A stretch of 64,000 bases of DNA from Eonycteris spelaea (GCA_003508835.1 PUFA01000012.1:18952001-19016000), one strand, 5' to 3'. Shown: positions 12,105 through 26,560, counted from the stretch's first letter. Numbers and translations: made by a program. Notes: a model not told the origin generated them from the sequence alone.

Positions 12105-12235
12105 GTATTATCCATTTTACAGCTGAGGATGCTCAGCTTAGTAACCTGGTTAGTCACACAGCTATGAGAAGCTGAGCTGAGATTTCACTCCAAGTCTATC
12201 TGATTCCAGCACCCATGATCTTAACTACTGTGCAT
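12105..12235 (+). mobile_element. MIR SINE
   Basis: Shows 'tattatccattttacagctgaggatgctcag', 'cacacagctatgagaagctgagc' and 'gattccagcacccatgatcttaactact' in MIR order. Confidence 0.7.
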
Positions 12236-12351
12236 GGGTGTTTTCAACTAAGGAGCTACACTAGACTTGCTTGAGTAGCTTCCTGAACCTACACACATTT
12301 AAATATACTGTCCAGGGTTTAAGAACATGTCATAAAGGGAGATAAGACCTC

Positions 12352-12905
12352 CTCTACCCTCTCAGGTTCTGTGGCTGGAGCCTACAAATTGAACTGTCAA
12401 AAGACGGATTAACAGGAGAAAAAGCATACAGGGTTTATCTAATATTACTATTTTCACGTGGCATGGGGGCGGGGGCTTTCTAGAAAGAAGTGAAAAGGTC
12501 AAAGAAGCAGTCAGGCCTGAGAGTTTATATGCTATTGACCGAAGAGGGATAAATTTGTGGAGAAGTGACAAGACAAGGGATTTGAGCTCTCAGTGTGTAG
12601 GGGTGGGGTTGGGGGAAAGTTAAACTGGGAAAGTGACTAGGATATATATGGGGGAACTAATAGAAGATAAGTATTATTTTAATAGTTTTCTTTGTATAGA
12701 TCCATCTCCCATTGATACCCCATCTCCAGTGATAAGAACATTTTCCTCTTCCTGGCCCATGGAGGGCACTTTTCTCATGGGAAATGTACCCTTTTAGGTA
12801 TAAAGGGGGAAGACAGAGCTCTTCCAACATCTGCTGTTTCTTAATTGCTTTCAGCTCCAGATAATCCTTATGCCAATGTGGCATATTTTGGATGGCATAT
12901 TTGAA
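12352..12905 (-). mobile_element. ERV LTR relic
   Basis: In minus orientation this block starts near 'tgccatccaaaatatgccac', contains a pyrimidine-rich middle, and ends with 'cttttctcctgttaatc', then 'cagttcaat' and 'ccacagaacctgagagggta'. A related 3' segment occurs in plus orientation at about 55440-55560, so at least two copies of this family lie in the window. No coding domain remains. The subfamily is not recognised. Confidence 0.5.
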
Positions 12906-13319
12906 TCCCCTACAATGTCTAGGAAGACAGGTGCAGACTTAAAATCACTTATCCTCCTGGGACTTGTGCTCTACCTCATATCAGGCTTTTAAAAAAGGGG
13001 GAGCTAGGAGAAAACACCATTTTGGATCACAGCTCCATGTCTTATAAAAGAAACTCACTTATGTTTACCTTTCAATTGATTCACTGGGGGCAGCGGCACA
13101 AGATTTCAGGGGACAAGGAGAAAATACCTTTTTCATATTACCATGGGAAACTGCTTTCTCCCTCAGCCAGATTCAGTGTTAATCTTGACTCCAGCGTGGT
13201 TTGAAATCATTCTGTCGGTACCCTACCTACCCCCGGTGATTCATTTCTTCCCAATACTTTCACTTCAGTTTCTAGAATTATAGGTTCTTCCTCATGGGAA
13301 TCTTCTTATCACAGATGAT
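12906..13319. other. unassigned
   Basis: No gene, RNA or repeat family recognised in this spacer segment. Confidence 0.4.
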
Positions 13320-13545
13320 AGAATATTACTTAGGAATGAGAAGAGCTGAAATACTGCCGTTTGCGACAACATGGACCTCGAGATAATCATGCTCAGAAAT
13401 AAGCCCAACAGGAAAGATCGAAAACCACATGATATCACTTATTTGTGGGGATATAAACCTAAAAGCAACAAAAAACATGACAAACAGATAGAGACTAATG
13501 GACATGGACAATAGACTAGTGGTTACCAGAGGGTGGGTAGCGGGG
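13320..13545 (+). mobile_element. old L1 LINE, 3' region
   Basis: The L1 end-of-ORF2/3' UTR order is present: 'gaatattacttaggaatgag', 'caacatggacc', 'ccacatgatatcacttatttg', 'agtggttaccagagggtggg'. Truncated and diverged. Confidence 0.75.
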
Positions 13546-13934
13546 GAGAAAAAAAAGTCGTCTCTCACTCTTTTGTCTCTTTGTATGGGTTTTGAGTGTA
13601 CTGTCTTTACCTGCCTTTTCTTTTCTCCTGGGCAGATAATGTGTTTCTTTATTGGTTGTTCAACATTCCTTCTAGTTTTGAATTTCCTTTTTATTTCTTG
13701 AATTTTTTGGTAGAGATCTCTGGTTTTTTTTTTTTTTTCATTGTTCTCTGCTATCTCCTTACATTAAATTAGCAAATTCATTGAATTATGTAGACTTAAG
13801 AAAGCTCGTCAAGAGCAAAGATGTATGGCATTCGAGACCCAGGCTGAGGTCATCCACATCCTCATATTCCCAATTACTATTTACGAATAAAAAAGTTGAC
13901 AGTGACAAAGGCTAATAGGAAAAAAAAAAAAGTT
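13546..13934. other. unassigned, T- and A-rich
   Basis: T-rich stretch with homopolymer runs near 13720 and an A-run at 13920-13931 just left of the RTE-like relic. No gene recognised. Confidence 0.4.
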
Positions 13935-14293
13935 TTATTTGAAATATGATTTTGGAGGCGAGTGCTACGGATCCCCTGGCCTGCCAGAAAGATGAACCAG
14001 TAGATCCTAAAGCAAACTACGCCTGAAGCATCACTGGTGATAAAGATGACAAAACTGAAGCTGCCCTGCTTCAGGCACATCATGAGAAACGGGGTTCTTT
14101 GGAAAAGACGATAGTGCTGAGAAAACAGAAGCCAGCAGGAAAAGAGGAAGACCAAATATGAGGTGAATTGACTCCCTTAAGAGAAGCCATAGGCCTGAGT
14201 CCACGGGACCCAGGCCGAGCTGTTGAGGACGGAGCATTGGGAACATCACTCATTCTTAGGGTCACCATGAGTCAGAGACAACTCAAAAGCATG

Positions 14294-14294
<1 letters not shown>
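13935..14294 (+). mobile_element. RTE/BovB-like LINE 3' fragment
   Basis: Starting at 14134 the frame reads SRKRGRPNMR, stop, IDSLKR, followed later in a shifted frame by text equivalent to 'EDRALW' and a terminal 'gggtcaccatgagtcagagacaactc'. This is the C-terminal end of an RTE-class (BovB-like) LINE polyprotein plus its characteristic 3' end, which here runs straight into a CA microsatellite. Stops and indels show that it is dead. BovB/RTE elements entered several mammal lineages patchily, bats among them; assignment to a named family needs a search. Confidence 0.72.

Positions 14295-14336
<42 letters not shown>
14295..14336. repeat. (CA)n microsatellite
   Basis: About 21 CA units immediately at the 3' end of the RTE-like fragment, probably grown from its tail. 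Confidence 0.97.
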
Positions 14337-14337
<1 letters not shown>

Positions 14338-15030
14338 AGAGTGAGTATTAATCACTAACCAAATTGCAAGACGACAAGTGGAAATTGCTGAGGAATTAGA
14401 GAACTAGGAAGGTGCTTATTATGAAACAGTCACAGGGGTAAGGGAATAAAGGGACCCTGCTAGCTTTCTGCTTTGTAAAATATATATATATATATTTCAC
14501 AAATGCCAATTGACCTTTCCGCTTTCTATTTATGCAGAGGAAATGCCACCAGCTATTTTGGGTGATGCAGAGATAAGACACACAAAGGAGAGTTATGGCA
14601 GTTAATTATTTAATGTATTTGGGCCGAGGCTAGAGCAAAAGCCCTAGGTCTATTATGAAGGAGTCCTGCCACCACCGTGAGCTCAGGATAAAGGAGGCTG
14701 AAACATTAAACAGTAGCTCAAGGGGAAAGCATACGCTGCTCCTCTTTCAGGATAATGGGATCGCTAACCAATGTGTCAGAAGGAAATGGGGCCATGCCAC
14801 CAAGATGATAAAAAAGCAAAAATAAAAAATGGGGGAAAGAGAAGGAGTGTGTATGAGAAAGACAGACAGACGGAGATAGAGAGACAGACAGAGACAGCAA
14901 CTGAGACAGAGGATGGAGAGAGGGGCAGGGGTCGACACATAGCAAAGAATGTTTTAAAAAGACCTGCCACCACCTGCACAGTGAAAAAATGAACGTAATT
15001 CCAGGTGACTTAGATTCTAGACCCACTCTT
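14337..15030. other. unassigned, with (TA)n and GACA-rich tract
   Basis: Holds a short (TA)n run near 14478-14495 and a purine-rich GACA/GAGA-like simple tract at about 14855-14915. The opposing frames here (14718-15035) are by-products of that simple sequence. Confidence 0.5.
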
Positions 15031-15034
15031 GCCA

Positions 15035-15155
15035 TTTACTGTGTGATGTGGGGCAAGTCATTTTCTCTGAGTCTTAGTTTCCTGTCTATGTCTGAAGATT
15101 GCTGTAAAGAACACGTAAGATAATGTGATAAGTTGAAGCACATGATATTGCCAGT
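15035..15155 (-). mobile_element. MIR SINE fragment
   Basis: Antisense MIR: 'tgtggggcaagtcattttctctgagtcttagtttcc' then 'gattgctgtaaag'. Confidence 0.65.
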
Positions 15156-15739
15156 GGAATTCCCTGTAATGTGGAGAAATGCTTTAAACCCTGTAAGATG
15201 CTCTCAACTTTGGAAGAAAAATCATGAACTTAATGGTCAGGCCGCCTGCTCTCCTGTCATTACAGATTCATCCCTGAAGTCTTCTTAGGCTTCTGAGATT
15301 CTACTACTATGTGGCACACCCCAAAAGTACAAACTTTCAGTCGTTTTCAGCTAGCCCTTGATTAAAAATTTGCTGACAGTCGACTAAGAGTTGAGAAGGC
15401 CATAAAGAAAGTAGCTCTGAAAAGGCACGTGCATGGGCTGTGCCTCCTGCACAATGCCTCGATGCACTTGACATTTCATAACCTGCCTGTGTGACCCCGA
15501 AGTTAGCAGCATTACCGGTACCCTTAGGACACTCAGTTCTTCAGTCCAACAGACATACATTATAAAATAGTCATAAATATTGATTAGGAGTACCAGAATC
15601 ATTAACATTTATGCAGAATTGAAAGCCTGACTCCAACAGAAATATTTTCAAAATGTAGATTTTGTTTGAAAGACGATCAACAGCTAGAAATTTTTTTCTT
15701 TCCAAAACATTATAGCTTTTTCCTGCTTTGAAAGATTGA
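15156..15739. other. unassigned
   Basis: No gene or repeat recognised. The minus-strand frame of 126 residues at 15571-15951 overlaps the LTR on its right and has no recognisable domain. Confidence 0.4.
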
Positions 15740-16145
15740 AATTTTGGTTCCAATTCACCCCTCCCTGGACCCCAGACTGTTCCCTTGTAACTTCTCACCC
15801 CAATGGGAGAAGTATCTTTCCCTACTCTTGACACCAAGTTTGGCCACGGAATTTGTTTGGGCTGAGTGATCACTCTAGAGCGGAACACTTGCAGGTGAAG
15901 TTGACTGTGTTCTCTTGGGCCTCCGCCCTCACGAGCTTGACCACCAGTCACAGAGGTAAAATGAGAGATGTGGAGCAGAGCCTCCCCTCCTGACCCACAA
16001 TCACTTCAGCCACTGCAGAATGAAGCAGAGCTGCTCTAGGCAATCCACAAAGTCCTGAGCCAGAAGCAAATGCTTATTGCTGTGTGCTACTTGGGTTTTG
16101 TGGTTGTTTATTAAGCATTATTATGGCAATAAGCTAACCAATATA
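15740..16145 (+). mobile_element. MaLR (MLT1-like) LTR
   Basis: The 3' half shows the typical order: 'gtggagcagagcctcccc', 'cctgacccacaa', 'agcaaatgcttattgctgtgtgc' and a TTTGTGGTTGT-type end. Weak but ordered. Confidence 0.5.
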
Positions 16146-16489
16146 ACCTCCTTCTCCAGACATCACCTTTTGTCATGTCCTTGGGCTCAATGCTTTTTGG
16201 CATTGATTTTTACAAATTTAGGGAAAAGTTTACTTCTAATTAAACGGTTCTTTGACTTCTCAAATAAATGTGGGTACCCTTTTGCAAAATGGCAGGTAAA
16301 CCATGAACTCTCTTCCCTGGCTTTCAGCGTGTTTCCAGGGAATGCTGCGTAGATGCATAGAGCCTACCACAACGATCCCTTCTGCAGATGTGGTTGGTTC
16401 TTTCTTGCATTATAGCTCAATATGTATTGAGTTTGCATCCTGTACCAGGCATTAAGTTTAGGCCCACGATTTTGAATAACTGTTCACCA

Positions 16490-17056
16490 GACAACAGCAA
16501 CAACCTAAATGTCTGCCAACAGATGAATGGGTAAAGCAAATGTGACACATTTACATATATACACAATGAGATATTATTCAGCCTTAAAAAAGGAAATCCT
16601 GCCATTTGAGACAACAAGGATGAATCTGGAGGATATTATTGTTAAGTGTGATAAGCAAGACACAGAAAGGCAAAAACTGCATGATCTCACATATATGTGA
16701 AATCTAAAAACGTCAAACTCATGAAAGCAATAGAATGGTAGTTGCCAGGGGTTGAGGTGTGGGGAAAATGGGGAGATCTTGGTTGAAAAGTAGAAAGTTT
16801 CAGTTATACAGGACAAGTTCTGGAGATCTATGTATAGTATGGTGACTATAACTAATAACTATATTACTGTATGCTTCAAATTTGCTAAGAAATCTTCAGT
16901 GTTTGCACCACACACACAAAAAAATGGTAAACTATGCGAGGTGATGTTAATTAGCTTGATTTTAGTAATCATTCACAGTTGTCTCAAAGCACTACACACT
17001 TACCATTTAAATAATTAAATTTTATATTGTCAAATTATACCACAATAAAGCTGGAA
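16490..17056 (+). mobile_element. old L1 LINE, 3' end
   Basis: The longest L1 tail in this part: 'cagatgaatgggtaaagc', 'gatattattcagcctt', 'gacaacaaggatgaatctgg', 'tgatctcacatatatgtg', 'ggtagttgccaggggttg', 'tatggtgactataactaa' and 'accacaataaagctgg' in the L1 3' order. Non-coding. The open frames in it are remnants or shadows. Confidence 0.85.
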
Positions 17057-17204
17057 AAAAAATTGACCAAGTAAATAAAAGATCTTGCAGGCATGAAGAA
17101 CACTAAGATAGAAGACACAGGACACAGACGTGTGGGTTCTGGGAATGTGAATCTTTTTGGTGTTGGTGGTACATAAAGTGCTGGAGTGGTTATGTCAGAC
17201 TTGA

Positions 17205-17722
17205 GAGTCTGGGGCAGCCTCCAAGATGGCCCCCATCCTCACTTCCGGTGTACTGCTGTGAACTTTCCTCTCACATTGCATTAGGCGTGGCCTGTGTGAC
17301 TGCTAGGCTACTATACAAGTGATGGTGTAGGACTTCTAAGACGAGGTCATAAATAGAAACGGATTCCATCTTGTTTTCTCTGTGATCACTCCCTTTGAAG
17401 GAAGCCGGCCACCACGTCAGGGGGACACTCAAGCAACCCTATGGAGAGATCTATGCGGTGAGAAACAGGCTTTTGCCGACAGCCAGGATCAACTCTGAAC
17501 TTTGAGCCATGTCAGTGAGCCACCTGGGAAGCAAATTCTTCATCCTTGTCAAGCCTTCATTTGACTGTAGCCCTGGATGACATCTGGACTAAAACCTCAC
17601 GGGAAACGCTGAGCTTGAACCATTCTGTAATTCCTGACCCACAGACACTGTGATATAATGTGTTTATTGTTGTGTTAAGTCACTGCATTTTACAATACGT
17701 TTCAGCAATAGATCACTAATAT
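17205..17722 (+). mobile_element. MaLR (MLT1-like) LTR, nearly complete
   Basis: It reads as a nearly full LTR: 'cctccaagatggccccc', 'gtgatggtgtaggacttct', 'gggacactcaagcaacc', 'caagccttcatttgactg', 'aattcctgacccacaga' and the end 'cagcaatagatcactaata'. No internal sequence is adjacent. Confidence 0.8.
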
Positions 17723-18719
17723 AGAAAGCAAAGCCCACACCTGAGCTGTTGAGTTTACTCTGCTGTATCCTATAGAAAAGGGCAGCCCCTGAAGGGGTAT
17801 CGACAGGGCATGGCTTTTAGCTGGATCATGAAACCGTGTGGAGCGCAGGTCTGAAGAGTGAGCTGGAGGCAGGACACAGCAGCAGTTAGGAGGCACAGTC
17901 CAGATGAGAAAAGATGAAGGCCTGACCTTCATCTGATGAAACCAGGGCACTGTGAGAGGAGACAATGAGAGGACCTGGGAGGCGAAGACTGACTGGACTG
18001 GGACGGAGTCGTCCGTGGGGATTCCCAGGCTGCCAGCACGGGCAACTGGGCAGGTGTTGGGCCATGCACAGAGATGAAGATGGGTAGGGGAGAGAAGTGC
18101 CGAGTTCATTCCTGGGCGTGTTGGGTCTGAGGTGCTTGCAGGGTATTTAGGTAAAGAGGTCCAGGCATGAAGGTGGACGTGGCAGAAAAGTTCTGTCCTT
18201 ATAGTGAAATGGATCCCCCTAATGAGCTGCAGACAACACGATGATACTGGTCCTGCAAGCAACCAAGAACAGGGCTGGCTTCTGTAGACTGCCACCTTTT
18301 CTAAGGCTCCTGGATTGTGATTTCAGGTATGTGAGTGCCTAAAATATAACAGAATCTAGCCCTTGCAGGAAGTCCTGCTGGATAAAACCCAGCTGGCTCT
18401 ATGTGGCAGCTTTCTGCTGGTGATGTCTCCTCCTAGGACCCCACCACTGTATATTCTTCCAAATCAGCAGCTTTCCACCTTGGCGCTGCATTTTCAACAC
18501 CTGGAAAAATTTCGGAGAATTAAATACAATGATTTTAAATTTCCTGGCAGATGGTAGATATTGGTCAGTCTCCTTTCTGCCTAAAAAGTGAGACTACACC
18601 CCTAACCTCTCTCCCTCTCCTGGACCAAAAGGGATCCCGCCTGTAATATGGTTTTGCGAAATGTAAAGCTGTATTCAAATGTAAATTACAACCTTTACCT
18701 TGAACTTCAGGAGAAGTCA
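17723..18719. other. unassigned, contains 197-residue frame
   Basis: The minus-strand frame 17702-18295 (197 residues) is long for this AT-rich region, but its first part overlaps the LTR and it shows no domain, signal or splice context. I regard it as accidental. Confidence 0.4.
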
Positions 18720-20700
18720 AACATCTTTTTATTTTCAACTTTTTACTATGGAAAACATCAAACTATATAAAAGTAAAGAGAATAATATAATAAGCCCTTG
18801 TTATAGAACCATCACTCAGCTTCAAAAATAATCAATGCATGGCCAATGTTATTTTATTTATATTCTCACCCCCTACCTCCTGACTGGATTACTTTTTATC
18901 ATATTCATAAATATTTCAGCATGTGTCTCTAAAAGATAATCTTTTTTTAGAGCCACAGTAATATTATCACACTTTAAAAAATAACTCCCATATATCAAAT
19001 ATCCAGTCAACATTGACATTTCCCCCACTGTCTTACTTTTTGTTTCTTCAAATTGGGATCCAAATGTAGCCCAATCACTTCAAATGATATGTCTCCTCAA
19101 TCTCTTTTAATGTATAGATTTTGCCTCTGTATCTTTTTTACCCTTTTAACTCATTTATTGAAGAAACCAAGTCATTTGTCTTGTAAAGTTTCCTTCAGTC
19201 TAAATTTTACTGATTGCATCCTCCTGATTTTTTACAAATAAACTTTTTTTAGAAGGTTTAGATTTATAGAAAAACACTGAATTACAGAGTTCCCATAGAG
19301 CCCCCCCAGCTTCCCCTGTTAACATCTTATACTAGTATGGCATTATTTGTCACAATAATGAACCAAAATTGATACATTACTATTAATCAAAGTCCATACT
19401 TTATTCAGATTTCCTTGGCTTTTATCTAAAGTCCTTTCTCTGACCCAGAATACTGCATTACATTTAGTCATAACTCCTTAGGGTCCTCTTTGTTGTGACA
19501 GTTTCTCAGGCTTTCCTTGTGTTTGCTGACCTTAACAGTTTTGAGGGGCTCTGGTCAGGTATTTTGTAGAATGTCTCTTTTTTAGAATTTGTTTAATGCT
19601 TTTTTTCATGATTGGACTGGGGTTATGTCATTTTGGGAGGAAGACCACAAATATAGTTAAGTACCCTATTCATTACATCATATCAAGGGTACATACACTA
19701 TCAACATGACTTATCACCGTTGATGTTGACCTTGGTCACCTGGCTAAAGTAATGTTTGTCAGAGTTCTCCACAAAGTTACAAATCATGCCCCACTCCCCC
19801 CCCCCCGCCAATACATACACCTCTTTCCATACTGTGCTCTTGGGAAGGAAATTGCTATTCACAACCCACACGAAGGAGTAAACAGCCATGCTTCACCTCC
19901 TTGAGGGCAGAGTATCTACGTTATTTCAAACTTTTCTGCATGGGAGAATTGTCTCTTCTCACCCACTTATTTCTTTATTCATTATTTATATCAGTAGGAA
20001 CCTGTAGCTATTTTGTAATTTAAGTTATGATCTAATATAACTTTATTAATTTTTTGCTCAAACTGTTTCGGCTTTGGCCATTGGCCATTGAGAACTCTCT
20101 CAGTAGGCTCCTGTGTCCCTGTCCCTTTCATATGCTCCCATCGATACTTTTTTTCCCATTAGGTATACTTCCTTACTTTCTTGGAATCACAAGATGCTCC
20201 AGTTTCATCATGTTTTTGTCATGTATATTGCCTGCTCCAGTGCTTGAATCAGCCATTCCTCCAAGGAGGTTTTTTTGTTTTTTGTTGTTTTTTTTTTACT
20301 GGACAATGGTATTAGAAATCAAGATCTGGGCAGCGGGTATGCTTATTGATACTGGGGTTTCATCCCTTTTAGGTCCCCTCAGGTGACAGAGCTAAGAAAT
20401 ATACATGTACAGTGTCTTAAGATATATACATATCTATAAATATTTTTGCTTAACCATCTGTATCTAAATTAAGTTAAACACAAATTCAGACTGATACCTC
20501 CAATTTGATCCACTATCACATGGGTCATTCAAGCTTTTTCCTGATATTTAAAGATGTTCTTTCGCATTTTTTATAAAATGGTAGTCACATCCAGATCCAA
20601 ATTCTATTTTTTAGCAAGAATACTTCATAGGAAGTGGTGTGTTCTTCCATCATGAGGCAAAAAATAGCTGGTTTTCTTTTAGTGATATTAGCAGCCATTG
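18720..20700 (-). mobile_element. old L1 LINE block (L1ME-type 3' region)
   Basis: Antisense L1 3' UTR text continues for almost 2 kb: 'tttttactatggaaaacatc', 'aaatatttcagcatgtgtctc', 'tcaaatatccagtcaac', 'gttttgaggggctctggtcagg', 'atgattggactggggttatg', 'atcaacatgacttatcacc', 'cacctccttgagggcagagta'. It appears to be one large, heavily diverged element or two adjoining ones. Confidence 0.75.
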
Positions 20701-21402
20701 ATGATCAAGCCTTAGGATCTATTAATCCTTTAAAATTTAAAAATAATAAAAATGGTAAAATTTTGATTGCCTCTGTCTTCTTCAATTAACTGAAATACTC
20801 TACATAGAGAAACTTCCCCCATCAACTATTTGGTAGCCCTGCGGAGCCCATGTAAAAAAAAAAAAAAAAAAAAAAACAGAAAAATGCTTGATTCTTTTCC
20901 TAGTAACCTCTGAGGTGGACCACTGAGTTATTTTTAGTTTTGAGTACCAGTAAGAACTTGGTACTCAAAATCATGCTCTTGAGGCACATATGACATTGCT
21001 CAGCCATTTACCTCCGGCCTTCAACCTGGGTAATCGACCTTAGGATGGGGAAAGGGAGGAGGGAGGTGTGGAAGCTGGGCTCTCCTGGTAGAGGCAGGGA
21101 GCAGTGTCGAAAGGGAGGCAAAGTTGGGGAGGCTTGAGGACTTCCATATTCATTCATTCTGATAAAGCTTAGGTCTCCAAAGTCATTAATTCTTGGATAG
21201 CTGTCACCTTGGTTTCGGAGTTATCCATGTTGCCTTAGAAATAGCAGAATTCATTTTTTAAAGCCTCCTCAAGCAACCTGGAAGGCAAAATACAACAGCT
21301 TAAAGCTCTGGAAAGGGCACTTTTGGCTCTAAATCCTTTAAGGAAGCCAGTTTAGGAGAAAAACCAAGTTGCCTTTTGGGTATTAGGGTTAAGGGTTAAG
21401 GC
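20701..21402. other. unassigned, with poly(A) and hairpin
   Basis: An A-run lies at about 20853-20877. A perfect 12-bp inverted repeat occupies 20938-20949 and 20959-20970. No gene or repeat family is otherwise recognised. Confidence 0.5.
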
Positions 21403-21565
21403 ATTGATTCTCAGCTCTGGTTGCTATTAGAGTCAGCTGAAACGTAAAAACCACCCAAGCCTCAGCATCACCAGCAGAGATTGATTCAGTTGGTCTGGGG
21501 TGGAACTCTGGAACTGGCAGTTTTTACGAGCTTTTTGCAAGGTGATTCTAATGTTTAACCAGGGC
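21403..21565 (+). mobile_element. MER5-like hAT MITE
   Basis: Shows 'attgattctcagctctgg', 'gcctcagcatcaccagcag', 'gattcagttggtctggggtgg' and a closing 'gtgattctaatg' in MER5A-like order. Confidence 0.55.
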
Positions 21566-21827
21566 CATTTTCAAGTCCCCCAGAACTCTAATAGGATAAT
21601 GAGTCAAACCTACAGTCTCATCACCTTGATCCAGTTGACTGGTATTAGTAGACAATGTCCCTGCCATTTTATTCAGAAGACTAAGCTAGGAAAGATGCCA
21701 AGGATATCTCGCTCTCCTCTTGGGATGCTGAGGCCCGATACGTGTGCTGAGTTCCAACTAGCAGGTCTTTAAAATAAGACACAGCACTCTGCCCCACTCC
21801 CGACTCCAAGGATGGCTAAATTTATGT

Positions 21828-21960
21828 GGGGCAGGCACTGTTCTAAGTACTTTAACCTCTCAATATCCCTGAATAGGTTGGTATATCCATTTAACAGTGC
21901 GTAACTGGAGATATGAGACTTGAATGACTGGTTAAGGTCATGAGCCTGTGTCTGAATGGG
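21828..21960 (+). mobile_element. MIR SINE
   Basis: 'ggcaggcactgttctaagtactttaacctctcaatatcc' is followed by the 'taggttggtatatccatttaaca' part of MIR. Confidence 0.65.
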
Positions 21961-22849
21961 TTTTCAGGCTCTTTCCTATCCCCTGCTGTCACTCATAGGC
22001 TGTGACTTTAAGCCCAGGCCCTCTCAAGGGGCTGCCTCCTCCTTTCCCTTGTGCAATAAATATTGACTCTTGATGTAGATGCAATCCGCAGAGTGCAACG
22101 CCTCAGAACGGTGTGGAAGGCCTGGCCTGTGGTGACAGATCCTGAGCCCCTGTTCCTCAGCATCAGGCCCTGTGTAGCTCTCTGTGCCCTGGGGGTGGGC
22201 TGCTCCCCACCCTCCTTGCAGCTCAATGATCTGAGGTGGGTGAGGGAAAAGTCTAGGAAGCCTGGGGCACGTCTTCTACTTCTGAACCTTCCTCACTCTC
22301 CTTCCTGTGCCCACAGGGTTTCAGCCACAGCTTTCTTTCCTCTTACCCTTCCTCAGAAAATTTCATTGATCCTAGCTATCCTATCCTCCGCTGATCGCCA
22401 CCTCCAATTCCAGACTCCTACAGTTCCAATGACCACCCCCTCCTACAATCCCCAACTCAAAAAATGACACCATCATCCACCCAGACCAGAAACTCTGACC
22501 TCATCCTAGCACAATTCTCCGCCAACATCGGCCACGAGTCCCCTCAATCCCACCACTCAGGACAGCTGATACACCCATAGCTTCTCTCCTCCCCATCGCC
22601 CTAGATAGGACAACTCCGCCTCACTTCTTTCCTACCCCTCACCCCAGCCCCTGTGCCTCCAGTACCATCCAGACCAAAACAGATAGAGTTGCCAGAACTA
22701 TCCCTATGGTTCCTCTGGCTCCCAGGATTCACCTCTAATTAAGTCCTGCTCGGACTACAAACCCTTTGGTGCGCCCCACTCTTCAGACCCGCTCAGGAAG
22801 TCCCACAGGTGCTGGACTGTGATGTAAGCATTAATTACCCGCAGCACTC

Positions 22850-22850
<1 letters not shown>
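21961..22850. other. unassigned sequence upstream of NUDT16
   Basis: C-rich, pyrimidine-biased DNA leading into the CpG island. No exon is recognised. Frames at 22008-22467 begin at non-ATG codons or lack splice signals. Confidence 0.4.
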
Positions 22851-24529
<1,679 letters not shown>

Positions 24530-25424
24530 GATCTCAGCTCTCCACTAGAGGAGCCCTCCAAGGACCCATGGGACCTGAGCTCAGGACCTCTGTATTGGGA
24601 GGGAGGGAAGGCAAAGGGAATGTTTTCTCTGCTGGGCCTGGCACTGATAAGTGGTAGCAGATTAAAAGAAGGATGTATCATATGTTCTGAGCAGAGGGGC
24701 CCCAGCAACTCATGGCATCAGGGGCAAAAATCTGCAGCTCTCTCAAGGGCCTGGCAAATTCTCAGAGCCTGCTTTCTCCCCCATACATTTGCATACACGC
24801 AGCCTGTCAAGCCCCAGACATGTGAATGTACATTCTGTGCCCATACACAGCTGATGCCTCCTGACCTCCAAAGTTTACTTTAACCAGGAAGTGGCATGTG
24901 TGAGACCTACATTGTCACCATACCCATCTCCTTGCTGGGGAGGAGATTCTCAACCAGGGAGGGTCTTTTCCCATACTCCTACATGGCTGTTCTCCAGGGT
25001 CTAGCCCAGCCCAGTCTTGTTGGGGAGGACAGAGAAACAACAGATCTTTTTTACCCTCTGAAAGTGGTTGCATCCTTGCCTGGGAATTGCCCAAAGCACT
25101 GTGCCCCTGAAAGGTGGTAGAGGGTCCTAACCAACAACTCCTTGCTGTCTTCTGAAACTGAGCAAAAGGGGTGAGGAAATGGCTTGGTCTCCCTGGACTG
25201 ACCTTGGACTTGAGACTTCTGAGTTCTGGTGCATCTCCTCCAGGGCTTTCATATTGGGACCTCTTAAGACTCTGGAGACATTAGATAGAATTGACCCAGC
25301 CCTGGTCTAGCCCTGCTCTGAAAAAAACGAGCCTCTCAGTAAAGCAGGGCTTATAACTAAGCCTCGTGGTCCTGCAATCCTTTCAGCAAACATTCTGAGG
25401 AGATATTAAAAATCTAGGGATGAG
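24530..25424 (+). other. NUDT16 3' UTR (probable)
   Basis: Follows the stop codon without a recognisable repeat. ATTAAA at 24661-24666 is an early poly(A) signal candidate. AATAAA at 25591 and 25727 lie further on, the first inside a transposon. Which signal is used cannot be read from sequence. Confidence 0.5.
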
Positions 25425-25660
25425 CGAGCCATAGGCCTTGTTCTCCTTGACGTTGGGAAGCTTTTTATGGGCCAACTGGTAAATATTTTAGGCTTTGTTG
25501 GGCCACCTGGTCTATGTAGTAGCTGTTCAACTCTGCCATGTCAAAAGTAGTAATGGACAATACATGAATAAGTGAATGTGGCTGTTTTCCAATAAAACTA
25601 TTTTTAAAAGGAGGTGGCTAGCCTATGGCCATCGGTTACCAACCCCTCCTCTAGAGAGGA
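25425..25660 (+). mobile_element. hAT-type MITE
   Basis: Shows the well-known order 'ggccaactggtaaatattttaggctttg', 'gtagctgttcaactctgcc', 'ggacaatacatgaataagtgaatgtggctg', 'ttccaataaaact' of an abundant mammalian hAT non-autonomous element. Its AATAAA could supply a NUDT16 poly(A) site. Confidence 0.65.
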
Positions 25661-25779
25661 GATAAGATTAATAATTTTAATTATGATGCCTATTTACTAG
25701 TGTGTCATTTATGTCAATGTTAAGGAAATAAAGGATTGATATAGATCTCACCTTGATACGTTTTACTTTTAGTGGAGGT

Positions 25780-26560
25780 TGGTCTAGAAGGGCCTTCTCT
25801 GAAAAGCATTTAAGCTGGGGATGAGAAGAAGTACCGAGGTAGTCGTGCGGGAAGAGTAGTCTAGGTATTTCAGGGGTAGTATGTGTTAAGGCCCTGAGGA
25901 AGAATCTTTGGCAAATTACCCCAAAACAAGGGTTGGGGAATTAGACTCCCATTCCAACTGGGAGGGCAGGGTTGGTAAGCGGAGAATTCGCAGCCATCTT
26001 AATTTACCAGAGCATTGTCTGAATGGAAGAAGGCCAGTGTAATGTAGACCAGGGTGAGCAAGGGAGTGAAGCTGGCGAGGCCGGCAGGAGGCAGCTGGTA
26101 CAGAGCCTTACGTTACGGTCAGGGGCCTAGTGTTGTGTGGAGCCTGACTTGAAGGGATAAGGGAGTGAGATGGGAGGCTGCCACATGAGTTTCGCAGGGG
26201 AGATGGTGGTGATCTGGGCCACAGAGATGGAGAGACGTAATGCGTTGAGAGAAGGTGTAGTGTTAGGTTGGTGTACCCATGCACGTGTTTTCCCCATCGG
26301 TGTTCAGCTGGGATGAAGATACTTGATGTGGAGAAGGAAGAGAGGCAAGGCAGTTAAGATTAAGGAAGAAATGATAATGAAAGACTGTGAGGTATGAGGT
26401 TTAATGAAGACTGGAGGGACTTCAGAGGAGGTAGCACATTGGAAGCCTCGATGAGGTAGAACCCCAACATGGGGTGAGGTGGGGAGGAGTATTTGAGCCA
26501 GCAAGGGGTGGTTTTGGAATTAAGAGGTAGAGCAGTCACAGGTAAAGTCAAGGTCCCCGT
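25780..26560 (-). mobile_element. diverged L2-like LINE segment
   Basis: 'agggccttctctgaaaagcatttaagctgg', 'aaggccctgagga' and 'gaaggccagtgtaatg' keep the antisense L2 order, with unrelated sequence in between. Low certainty beyond about 26250. Confidence 0.45.
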